Positions 8,755 to 16,580 of a stretch of DNA of 42,524 nucleotides are shown here, one piece after another. Below the pieces are notes generated by a model that worked only from the letters and a program-made list of their open reading frames with translations, searched no databases and had not been told where the DNA came from. The stretch is taken from positions 1-42,524 of the IMG/VR virus record IMGVR_UViG_3300021440_000052. The stretch is one strand, 5' to 3'. This DNA is from a virus. Numbering within the stretch: the stretch's first letter is position 1; every line of letters begins with the position of its first letter. Made by a program: the position numbers and the translations under genes.

Positions 8755-9347
8755 GCAGCAAGTTTGAAATCAAGGGCCTGCGCGAGGTCGCACAGAACAT
8801 CGCAACTCTTGAGACTGCGATCAAGACGGACATCGCACGCACCTCTCTCCGTAGTGGCGCACTCAAGATACTTGATCGAATCAAGGCTGCGACCTACACG
8901 ACGTTCAATCGTCTTGATGGGATGATCCTGAGCGGCTTCCAAGTTCGTGTCGGCGCAGCAGCAAAGGGAGATGTTCTCAGCTCTGTCATCGTACAGAGGG
9001 AGCAGCAGCTGAAGGGAGTTCAGTTCAAGGCTGTGCGCGCTCGACTGCGCCGCCCTGGCAAGAAGCGTGGCCCCTCCCGTGCTGTTGCGTTCTGGTGGCG
9101 CTTCCTAGAGTTTGGTACCAAGCCACGTGGCAATGTGCGTGGCGAACGTATCAAGGTGAGCAAGAAGGGACAACGCAGCAAGTGGAAGTCCCTTCAGAGC
9201 ACTGGCTCCAATCGTGGAGCAGTATCGCCGCGCAAATGGGTGAGACCGTCACTTCAGGTAGCCGCGTCAGGCGCAATCGTCGAAGTGAGTAACACGATGA
9301 GCAGGCGTATCAGCGAGGAAGCAAGCAAGCTTCCTAAGACCATTTAA
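8751..9347 (+). CDS. HK97 gp10-like tail component
   Basis: A 198-residue basic protein. FWWRFLEFGTKP followed later by SPRKWVRPSLQ matches the HK97 gp10 signature (LEfGT... P...RP). It also has the typical N-terminus KFEIKGLREVAQNI. It probably belongs to the head-tail interface or tail completion set. The start ATG overlaps the terminator gene's TGA. A stretch of about 40 residues after the LEFGT motif is unusually Lys, Arg, Gly and Ser rich. Confidence 0.85.
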   Translation: MSSKFEIKGLREVAQNIATLETAIKTDIARTSLRSGALKILDRIKAATYTTFNRLDGMILSGFQVRVGAAAKGDVLSSVIVQREQQLKGVQFKAVRARLRRPGKKRGPSRAVAFWWRFLEFGTKPRGNVRGERIKVSKKGQRSKWKSLQSTGSNRGAVSPRKWVRPSLQVAASGAIVEVSNTMSRRISEEASKLPKTI

Positions 9348-9358
9348 GAGGTGAGCAA

Positions 9359-10000
9359 ATGAGCCGTATTTCTTCCCAAGGCACCGTCGTGATGATCCAG
9401 AATGGCGATGCCACCGCTGGTGAGACGATCACCGCCGTCACCAAGGCCAAGCCTGCTGTGCTGACTGTCACGGGCACGACCGCTGCCAAGGGCGACATCG
9501 TTGTCCCGCAAGGCACCGGCTTCGCATCCATCGACGGTCGGCCCTTCAAGGTGTCCGCCGTCGCGACCGGAAGCGTGACGCTGGAAGACAGCGACACTTC
9601 CAATGAGCAGGGCACCGCTACCAGCGGCACGCTGGAGAAGCCTCCCCTCACGGAGCTGTGCCGCTCCACGTTCACGGTCAACCAGCCTGCTGGTGCGACC
9701 ATCGACGTCACCACGCTCTGCGATGAAGCCCATCGCATCGTCAGCGGTCTGCCGGCTATCGCCACGTGGCAGGCCAATGGCTTCTATGACTACTCTGACG
9801 CTGCGATGCTCGCTGCTCGCGATGCCTACCGCAGCGGCGACTTCGTGGTGTTCACGGTGACGTTCCGTGATGGCTCTGGTCTCGCCTTCATCGGCAACGT
9901 CAACGTGTTCGACATCGCTGCCGGCATCAACGCTGCCGTCACCAACAACGTCGGTGGCAACATCGATGGACAGGTCGCTCTGTTCTCGCCCACGGCCTGA
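9359..10000 (+). CDS. Major tail tube protein
   Basis: A 213-residue beta-rich protein with Thr, Gly and Ala rich strands, in the standard place between tail completion and chaperone genes. It would stack as rings around the tape measure. Residues 85-130 (LEKPPLTELCRSTFTVNQPA then TIDVTTLCDEAHR) resemble the tube domain 'P.ie.tt..d' region. Codon use is biased toward common codons as in the capsid gene. A 9-bp hairpin follows the stop. Confidence 0.85.
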   Translation: MSRISSQGTVVMIQNGDATAGETITAVTKAKPAVLTVTGTTAAKGDIVVPQGTGFASIDGRPFKVSAVATGSVTLEDSDTSNEQGTATSGTLEKPPLTELCRSTFTVNQPAGATIDVTTLCDEAHRIVSGLPAIATWQANGFYDYSDAAMLAARDAYRSGDFVVFTVTFRDGSGLAFIGNVNVFDIAAGINAAVTNNVGGNIDGQVALFSPTA

Positions 10001-10017
10001 TCGACCTCGACGCAATG

Positions 10018-10040
10018 CCCCTGCTCGTTGTGAGCAGGGG
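10018..10040 (+). terminator. Hairpin after the tail tube gene
   Basis: A perfect 9-bp stem (CCCCTGCTC/GAGCAGGGG) with loop GTTGT. No U run follows, so partial termination or transcript stabilisation is as likely as true termination. It parallels the hairpin after the capsid gene. Confidence 0.5.
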
Positions 10041-10084
10041 TCCCTGCGACGGCGCGTCTGCCGATCGCAAACATGGAGATGATG

Positions 10085-10360
10085 ATGATCAAGTGGAATG
10101 ACAGGGAAGTCTACGTCAAGGAGTTCACGATCAAGGAGATGAAGCCTGTTCGTGAGGCGTTTGCCGCCGACAATGAGAATGGGATGTGGTACGTTCTCAG
10201 CCTGACTGTCCGATACAAGGACGATGACACGCAGGTGTTCCCGTCCGTCGATGACGTTCTGGCTCTCCCTGCCAAGTACATCCTTCGCCTGACGCGCCTC
10301 GCGCAAGAGGCGATGAAGGTGAACGGCATCATCGAGGATGAGGCCAGCCCTTTGTCCTGA
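10085..10360 (+). CDS. Tail assembly chaperone G-like protein
   Basis: The short, unshifted product (about 91 residues, starting MIKWNDREVYVKEF). Four in-frame ATGs occur at 10073, 10079, 10082 and 10085; the last has TGGAG at the best distance. In lambda-like phages G and GT guide tube polymerisation around the tape measure. The gene lies directly before the tape measure gene. Its 3' end holds the slippery heptamer CCCTTTG from which the longer product is made. Confidence 0.85.
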   Translation: MIKWNDREVYVKEFTIKEMKPVREAFAADNENGMWYVLSLTVRYKDDDTQVFPSVDDVLALPAKYILRLTRLAQEAMKVNGIIEDEASPLS

Positions 10361-10677
10361 CGCCAGACGACAAGTTCATCTGTCGGCTAGGTCTGGCGCT
10401 TGGAAAGACAGTTGGTGAGCTAGAGAGAACGCTCACCATGAGAGAATATGTAATGTGGCGGAAGTTCAACTCTGAGCATCCGTTCCCATTTGAGCTGATA
10501 GACCTTCATGGAGCGATGCTCTGCTCAGTCGTCTTGAACTTGGTGAGGTCGGCAGATAGCCCTCCCCACGATATGCGCAAGTTCCTCCTCCTCGACCGTC
10601 CCAAGGTTGAGGAAGATGATGGGGCAGACGGAGGGATGTCAGAGGCGAGCAAGTTTGCTGTTGCGATTGGGAGATAA
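10085..10677 (+). CDS. Tail assembly chaperone GT fusion (by -1 frameshift)
   Basis: The reading frame passes from codon TTG at 10352 to GTC at 10354. The extension VLTPDDKFICRLGLALGKTV, then LERTLTMREYVMWRKFNSEH, resembles the T domain of tail chaperones. It has no credible start of its own near the junction: the first in-frame ATG (10438) lies inside the conserved part and lacks a ribosome site. The extension adds about 107 residues, giving roughly 197 in total. Its acidic middle (KVEEDDGADGG) is typical of a linker. It ends three bases before the tape measure ATG. Confidence 0.8.
10348..10354 (+). promoter_or_regulatory. -1 ribosomal frameshift site
   Basis: C-CCT-TTG fits the X-XXY-YYZ rule: the tRNAs on CCT and TTG slip to CCC and TTT. 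It sits between the last stop of the -1 frame (10339-10341) and the stop of the zero frame (10358-10360), a window of only 16 bases, so shifting must occur here to make a fused product. Confidence 0.85.
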
Positions 10678-10679
10678 TA

Positions 10680-12899
10680 ATGGCTGTTGCTGGTGACGTT
10701 CTTATCCGCTTCGCAGCAGACTTCGCTGAGCTCAAGATCGGCCTTGACCAAGTCAAGGGCAAGATGAATGAGTTCGGCAACCAGATGAAGTCTGTCGGCA
10801 ATCAAGTCGAGGGAGCGATTGGATCGTGGGTCGGCAGGTTTGTGGCCCTCCTCTCCATCGAGCGCATCCATGCGTTCACAGAGGAGATCAAGACCTTTGC
10901 CGACAATCTCTCTGATGCGGCAGAGAACCTCAAGCTGACGGCTGAGCAGCTCCAGATACTCCAAGGTGCCGGCCTCCTGTCCGGTCAGGCAGTTGAGTCT
11001 GTCAACGCAGCGCTTGGCAAGTTCAATGTCTTCATCGGCAACGCGATGCGAGGCAACAAGGAGCAGATCGACACGCTCAATGAGCTTGGCATCAAGATAC
11101 TCGACGCCAATGGCAAGGAGCGCCAGCGAGCTGACATCCTCAAGGAAGTCGCCACAGCCCTCAAGAACATCGAGGAGGGCGCCAAGCGTTCTGCCTATGA
11201 AGTGGCCGTGTTTGGCCGAAGTGGCCAGGCCGTCTCTGCCATCATCGAGCAATGGGCCAAGGGCCTCGACCAACTTGGTGAAGAGCTTGTCCAAGAAGGC
11301 TTGCTGTTTGACAAGGAACTCATCGAGAAGATGGCCAAGGTGAAGGATGAAGCTGACAAGCTCTATCGCCAGAACCAAGTCTTGTTCACTACCATCTGGA
11401 CGCCAGTTGAGAACTGGGGCCTGAAGATTTTGAACACACTCCTTCGGGAGATCAGCGAATACCTCATCATCATCAAGGGCAACGTTGACATCCTCGACAA
11501 GATCGGGATGTTCATGAATATCATCTCTGGCGGCGTTGCTTCTGCCGTCACCGGATGGAGCGCCCTCTCCCATGAGCAGCAGCGGCTGACGGACCTCTCC
11601 TCCAAGTATGTGGAGAAGCAGCACGAGTTGAAGCGCATCGAGAATGATCGCTTCACCGGCCCGCAGAGCTTGCCTGCCAATAGGCTCCGCAAGGAGCTTG
11701 AAGAGATCAATGCGCAGATCGAGGACAGCAAGAAGAAGATCGACACTCTCACTGCGAAGCCTGCTCCAACTGGTGGCCCTCCCGGTCCTCCGGGTGCTGG
11801 CAATCCTTCAGTCAAGGACGCTGGCAAGAGCTTCCTTGATGAGCTCACCAAGCTCTGGGGAGAGGAGCAGGCTGCGAAGGCAGCGCTTGAGAATATCCTC
11901 AACGCTGACAAGGACAAGTTCGCAGACGACATCATCAAGGACGCAGAGCGTCAGCGCAAGATCACTGAAGCCATCGCTGATGTCGCACGCAAGGAAGGTT
12001 CTGGCCCTTACGTCAAGCAGCTGACTGCGCAGATCGAAGCGACGCACGCCGCCAAGAATGCGCTGGAGGACTACACAAAGACATTCACTCAAGCCGAAGC
12101 CGATCAGCGCAAGTATGGCAACGGCATGGAGAACTATCGCAAGCGGATGTCAGACCTGAACAAGGAGCTTGCGACAGGCCGCATTCGCCAAGAGGCGTAT
12201 GACGCCGCAGTACAAGAGGCCACTGAGTCCCAGAAGGCTCAAGCTGACCAGCTGGCTCGTACCAAGGGCGGAATGGACGGTTTCGAGGCTGGCGTCAGCA
12301 ATGCTGCGCGAGCGTATGAGAAGGCACATGATGCCTTCTCTATGGGACAGCAAGCGTTCACCGGTCTGGCGAATGCGATGTCTGAGGGGCTTGATGCGCT
12401 GCTTGGCCATAGTCAAAAGACATTCGGTGAGATTGCTGCTAGCTTCGCCAAGATGCTCGCCAACATGGCCCTCCAAGCTGCGCTCTCGCAAGTGTTTAAG
12501 ATCATCTTCGGTTCGCTGGGCTTCGGCGGCTCAACTGGCGGCGGCCAGATGTACGGTCCTCCCGCTCCTGCTACCAATGCTGTTGGTGGAGAGGGTCGAG
12601 CGATTGGTGGTCCTGTCCGGCCTGATTCGTGGTACATGGTTGGCGAGCACGGGCCTGAGAGGTTTGTTCCCAACGTTGCTGGCCAGATCGTTCCGATGAG
12701 CAAGGGCGACGGACTCAACGTGACAGTCAACAACAACGCTCCGGGTGTGCGCGTGTCCACAGAGCGAAGCAGCAATGGTGATCTACTCTTTACCATCGAG
12801 AAGGTACGGCAAGCGCTGTCGCGAGATGTACAGCGCGGCGGCAACATCTTCTCCAAGTCGCTTGAGGGTGCGTATGGCGTTAGCAGGGGAGGCGCGTAA
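10680..12899 (+). CDS. Tape measure protein
   Basis: A 739-residue, mostly helical protein that sets tail length and is ejected with DNA. There are long coiled-coil regions, a hydrophobic segment near residues 275-300 (FMNIISGGVASAVTGW), a Pro/Gly linker (APTGGPPGPPG), and a late FAKMLANMALQAALSQVFKI helix typical of the family. The C-terminus SWYMVGEHGPERFVPN is the usual conserved 'GE.GPE' motif. At about 0.15 nm per residue the tail would be near 110 nm. The stop overlaps the next start. Confidence 0.95.
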   Translation: MAVAGDVLIRFAADFAELKIGLDQVKGKMNEFGNQMKSVGNQVEGAIGSWVGRFVALLSIERIHAFTEEIKTFADNLSDAAENLKLTAEQLQILQGAGLLSGQAVESVNAALGKFNVFIGNAMRGNKEQIDTLNELGIKILDANGKERQRADILKEVATALKNIEEGAKRSAYEVAVFGRSGQAVSAIIEQWAKGLDQLGEELVQEGLLFDKELIEKMAKVKDEADKLYRQNQVLFTTIWTPVENWGLKILNTLLREISEYLIIIKGNVDILDKIGMFMNIISGGVASAVTGWSALSHEQQRLTDLSSKYVEKQHELKRIENDRFTGPQSLPANRLRKELEEINAQIEDSKKKIDTLTAKPAPTGGPPGPPGAGNPSVKDAGKSFLDELTKLWGEEQAAKAALENILNADKDKFADDIIKDAERQRKITEAIADVARKEGSGPYVKQLTAQIEATHAAKNALEDYTKTFTQAEADQRKYGNGMENYRKRMSDLNKELATGRIRQEAYDAAVQEATESQKAQADQLARTKGGMDGFEAGVSNAARAYEKAHDAFSMGQQAFTGLANAMSEGLDALLGHSQKTFGEIAASFAKMLANMALQAALSQVFKIIFGSLGFGGSTGGGQMYGPPAPATNAVGGEGRAIGGPVRPDSWYMVGEHGPERFVPNVAGQIVPMSKGDGLNVTVNNNAPGVRVSTERSSNGDLLFTIEKVRQALSRDVQRGGNIFSKSLEGAYGVSRGGA

Positions 12900-13399
12900 T
12901 GCCTATCAGTGAGCAACTCAAGAAGGTCTATGCCAGCGCGCCTGCTGGGCAGACGTATGTTGAGACCCTCTCCCTTTCGCACTCTGCGTTCCCGCAGACG
13001 TTCTACATCAACAATGCGATGAAGCTCTGGAACTTCCAGCTGAGTGCCGGAGTGTACCAAGACTTCATCCCTGTCCCGTTCCGCATCGTCATGCCGACCG
13101 TCGATGGCAAGGGACAGCAAGACATGAACCTTGTTATCGACAACGTCGGCCGCGATGCGATGGATGCGATTGAGGCTGCTGCTCTGAAGCCGCAAGAGAA
13201 CATCGTTGTTGTCTGTCGCATCTACCTCAACAGTGCCGGTTCCCTGCCGCAGAACGATCCGCCGCTGACGTTGTCGTTGTCTCAGATCGAGGTCACGAAG
13301 GAAGCCATCAGCGGAGTTGCTACAAGGGCCGACGTTCTCAACAAGACGTTCCCAAGCTTCATCTATCGCACCGACTACTTCCCAGGACTTGACCGATGA
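12899..13399 (+). CDS. Minor tail protein, DUF1833-like
   Basis: A 166-residue protein with the DUF1833 pattern: YVETLSLSHSAFPQTFYINN near the start, a central FRIVMPTVDGKGQQDMNLVI strand, and YRTDYFPGL at the end. Such proteins lie between tape measure and tip genes and are thought to form part of the distal tail. TAATG overlap with the tape measure stop; ATGA overlap with the next gene. Confidence 0.8.
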   Translation: MPISEQLKKVYASAPAGQTYVETLSLSHSAFPQTFYINNAMKLWNFQLSAGVYQDFIPVPFRIVMPTVDGKGQQDMNLVIDNVGRDAMDAIEAAALKPQENIVVVCRIYLNSAGSLPQNDPPLTLSLSQIEVTKEAISGVATRADVLNKTFPSFIYRTDYFPGLDR

Positions 13400-13815
13400 T
13401 TGATGATTGGGTCAACGACTACGTTGGCGTACCTTACTTGGTCAACGGTAGGGATCGTGACGGCTGGGATTGCTGGGGCCTTGTCATGGCCGTGTACCAG
13501 GAACGCCTTGGCATCTCCCTCCCTGACTGGCGCGTTGACCTTCCTGCGATCGGCCTCATTGATCCTTCCGCGTCTGCGGACAAGATCACGGAGGCCGTCG
13601 CGACTGAGAGCAAGAAGTCTGTTCAACTTATGCTCCCTGCTCCTTGGTCTATCGCTGTCGTGCGTAGGCATCGACTTGCCTACCACGTTGGCGTTGTGAC
13701 AGAGGGAGGGAAGATGCTTCATTGCTCCATCCATTCTCGCGGAACGTCTTGCCAATCGCTGGCCCAGTTTCTCCGTGAGTTCCCCAACACTACCTTCTGG
13801 CAATGGAACGGTTGA
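13396..13815 (+). CDS. NlpC/P60-family tail tip peptidase
   Basis: A 139-residue cysteine peptidase of the lambda K type. The catalytic Cys lies in GWDCWGLV (C32), the His in AYHVGVV, and the helix after the Cys is characteristic. It would cleave peptidoglycan cross-links locally during DNA entry, or act as a tail assembly component. It sits directly between the minor tail and the J-like genes, as in lambda-like phages. The DxDGWDC run suggests the active site is intact. Confidence 0.9.
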   Translation: MIDDWVNDYVGVPYLVNGRDRDGWDCWGLVMAVYQERLGISLPDWRVDLPAIGLIDPSASADKITEAVATESKKSVQLMLPAPWSIAVVRRHRLAYHVGVVTEGGKMLHCSIHSRGTSCQSLAQFLREFPNTTFWQWNG

Positions 13816-13817
13816 TC

Positions 13818-16049
13818 ATGCCGACAATCCAAATCTTCCGAAACCCGCTCAACGCCTCTGACAAGGAAACGGTTGACATGCGCGAAGGTCAGCGCGTGAT
13901 CGACTATCTGACTGAGAACTATCCCAACGGCTGCGGCGGCTCCGTTCGCTTCTTGATCAACGGAAGGGAGCACACGCTGGACGATTTGGATTATCTCCCG
14001 AAAGATGATGATGTCATTACGCTCATCATCTGCCCTGCTGGCATCGAGACAATCCTGATCTCAATTGCTGTGTCGATGGTTCTGACGGCTATCTCCTATG
14101 GCCTCCAGATGCTGTTCAAGAAGCCTGAGCCTCCGGCATTCGCTCGACCGGATTTGGGTGAGACCTCTCCTGTGTACAGCGTTCGCATGAGCCAGAACTC
14201 TGCGCGCCTTGGTGCTCCTGTCCCTGTTGTCTATGGGAGCGTGCTCCATACGCCTGACTTGTGCGCCCAGCCGTATCGCTTCAGCTATGGTCCGCAAGAT
14301 GAGTATGCGGACATGCTGCTCTGTATTGGCATGGGTGAGTTCCAAGTCGATGAGGTGCTGCTGGGAGATACGCCTGTGCAGAACCTCGACCCTGGCACGA
14401 TGTGGTACAGCGTTATCCGTCCTGTCACTCATCAACAAAGGATGGGCAACATCGCGCCAGCACTCAACTGGACCCCTCCATTCTATGAGAACATGTTTGT
14501 GTCGCCTGAGGTTGGTGAGCAGGAGTTTGTCAACCTGAATGATACTGCTGGATGGTTCCGTCTCGGCAAGGCAGGACAGAAGGGGTCCAATCTGTTCTTC
14601 GATGTGCTGTGGCCGCAAGGCCTGTACCAGATGATGGACCAAGGCGACATCACAGCCACCAGCGTCACCGTGCGCTGCTCGTTTGTGGAGACTGATGAAG
14701 ATGGAACGATCATCAGCGCTCCCGTCGATCAAGACTACCAAGTGACAACGACGGCTGCTGGGCGCAATCCCGCTCGACTGACCATCGCTGTTCCTACTGG
14801 CAAGTCCTCCTATTGGGCTGCGCGCATGTCGCGCACGACGGTTGCGGAGCCGAATGGCAATGAAGTCAATCGCTGGATTTGGACCGGATTGCGCATGTGG
14901 GTCGATGCGACTGATCAGCCTGTCTATGGGAACAGCACGCTGCTTGCTGTCCGCATCCACGCCACGAAGATGGCCGCTGAGGCAGAGCGGCTGATCAAGG
15001 TGCGCTTGCGCCGCTCCCTCCCGAAGTTGGGCCAAGGTCCGGGCGTCATCACGAACGATCCGGCAGATGCGTTCGTTGACATCATGATCAATCCTGACTA
15101 TGGCGCACAACGTCCTTTGTCTGAGGTCGATACGCAACGCCTTGCCCAACTGTCTCAATATTGGCAGTCTGGTGGATACAACTACTCCTTCAACGCGGTC
15201 TACACGAACAGGTCTACCGTTTGGGAGGCCCTTACTCAATGCTTGACGCCGCTCGCTGCTGCGCCTCTGCCGCTGGGAGGCTTCATGAGTGCCGCCCAAG
15301 ACGGCATCAAGTCCTCGCGCACGATGCTCTTCACAGAGCAGAACATCGCACAGGATACGTTCAAGTTGTCGTATTCATTCGATGACCTTGGTGCACCAGA
15401 TGGTGTTGAGATTGAGTACCGTGACCCTGTGACGTTCGCTCCAGCGTATGTCAAGACCCCTTCCATCTCTGTTGACCCTGATCGTGTCGTCCTGTTCGGC
15501 TGTACAGACAAGACGCACGCGACGCAGTACGCCAAGCTCATGTGGCAGCGTCGAGGAGGGAACAGGAGGACGTTGTCGTTTGACACGGAGATGGAAGGGT
15601 TGATCCCAACGCTTGGTGACCGTGTGGCAGTCCAGCATACCCTCCCTCGCTGGGGCCAGTCCGGCTTTGTTGTTGGTGTCGAGCAAGACAGGGTTACGAT
15701 CACTCTTGACAGGAACCTGAAGTGGGCCGACGTTACAGGTCCATACTTCATGGCCTTCCGCTCTGACACCGGCGGCATATCGAATGTCGTTGAGGTTGTG
15801 AGAGGAGCGGCAGATGATGTCGCTGTGCTCTTGTCTGATCCTTGGTCTGGCACGAGCGGCGGCTGGGCCCTCTCCCTCAGAGAGGAGATTACGCACTTCA
15901 CTTGGGGCGATGGATCGAGGGTGCTGAAGGACTTCATCCTCACATCGCTGTCGCCGCAGAGCAGTTCCCTGATAACGATCAATGGGGTGTACTATGATCC
16001 TTCGGTCTATGACGACACTCTCGCATTCCTGATCAACCCGGTGCCATAA
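13818..16049 (+). CDS. Tail tip attachment protein J-like with I-like N-terminal domain
   Basis: About 743 residues. Residues 1-75 (IQIFRNPLNASDKETVDMRE to YLPKDDDVITLI) look like a ubiquitin-like beta-grasp domain as in lambda gpI. A hydrophobic segment (ILISIAVSMVLTAISYGLQM) follows, and then the J-type body with the segments GAPVPVVYGSVLHTP and GIGxGE-like LCIGMGEFQVDEVLLGDTPV. It forms the tail hub that holds the receptor-binding fibre. The ATG at 13818 is preferred over 13803 because it begins with the conserved strand; neither has a strong ribosome site. Confidence 0.88.
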   Translation: MPTIQIFRNPLNASDKETVDMREGQRVIDYLTENYPNGCGGSVRFLINGREHTLDDLDYLPKDDDVITLIICPAGIETILISIAVSMVLTAISYGLQMLFKKPEPPAFARPDLGETSPVYSVRMSQNSARLGAPVPVVYGSVLHTPDLCAQPYRFSYGPQDEYADMLLCIGMGEFQVDEVLLGDTPVQNLDPGTMWYSVIRPVTHQQRMGNIAPALNWTPPFYENMFVSPEVGEQEFVNLNDTAGWFRLGKAGQKGSNLFFDVLWPQGLYQMMDQGDITATSVTVRCSFVETDEDGTIISAPVDQDYQVTTTAAGRNPARLTIAVPTGKSSYWAARMSRTTVAEPNGNEVNRWIWTGLRMWVDATDQPVYGNSTLLAVRIHATKMAAEAERLIKVRLRRSLPKLGQGPGVITNDPADAFVDIMINPDYGAQRPLSEVDTQRLAQLSQYWQSGGYNYSFNAVYTNRSTVWEALTQCLTPLAAAPLPLGGFMSAAQDGIKSSRTMLFTEQNIAQDTFKLSYSFDDLGAPDGVEIEYRDPVTFAPAYVKTPSISVDPDRVVLFGCTDKTHATQYAKLMWQRRGGNRRTLSFDTEMEGLIPTLGDRVAVQHTLPRWGQSGFVVGVEQDRVTITLDRNLKWADVTGPYFMAFRSDTGGISNVVEVVRGAADDVAVLLSDPWSGTSGGWALSLREEITHFTWGDGSRVLKDFILTSLSPQSSSLITINGVYYDPSVYDDTLAFLINPVP

Positions 16050-16050
16050 C

Positions 16051-16572
16051 ATGCCTGAATCATATCCCAGCTCGTTTCCCTGCCCGAAGTTGTCGCCCTA
16101 CTCGTGGTCTGTCAACGTTGGGTTGCTGCGCACTCCTATGGACGGAGGACTGAGCCGACAGCGCCGCCTGTTCGATGTCATGCCGCATAACTTCCAGTTG
16201 GAGTTCACGATGCCTCTGTCGCTGCTGTACAGCTGGCAGAATTGGGTGAACAAATTCGGCTATGACTACTTCGAGATGGAGATGACATCGTGGCTGTCGT
16301 CGCAGGCAGGCCAGTCTACGTCGCTCCACTTTGTCCGCTTCACCAGCGACTTGTCGATGTCCTACACCGACAAGAACGTCGTCACCATCGCTGTGACGGC
16401 AGAGCTGTCGCCTGCCCAAGTCTCCAACTACTCGCCTCCTGCTGGTGACAATTGGATCTTGGGAGGGACACCGTCCAATCCGTCTGTCGGCAATCCGGTT
16501 GTCGCAGGCTCCCCTCCCTCCCCATCGCCTGACATCATCATCGCAGGCTCTCCTTCGGCTCCGTCCCTCTGA
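16051..16572 (+). CDS. Minor tail protein of unknown function
   Basis: A 173-residue protein. The N-terminal two thirds contain aromatic-rich strands (LFDVMPHNFQLEFTMPLS, SWQNWVNKFGYDYFEME). The C-terminal 40 residues are a Pro, Ser and Gly rich tail with repeats of the type AGSPSxPS. Genes of this kind are common between J-like and fibre genes and presumably encode a tip accessory or fibre adaptor. One base separates it from the J-like stop. Confidence 0.75.
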   Translation: MPESYPSSFPCPKLSPYSWSVNVGLLRTPMDGGLSRQRRLFDVMPHNFQLEFTMPLSLLYSWQNWVNKFGYDYFEMEMTSWLSSQAGQSTSLHFVRFTSDLSMSYTDKNVVTIAVTAELSPAQVSNYSPPAGDNWILGGTPSNPSVGNPVVAGSPPSPSPDIIIAGSPSAPSL

Positions 16573-16580
16573 GGCTGACA

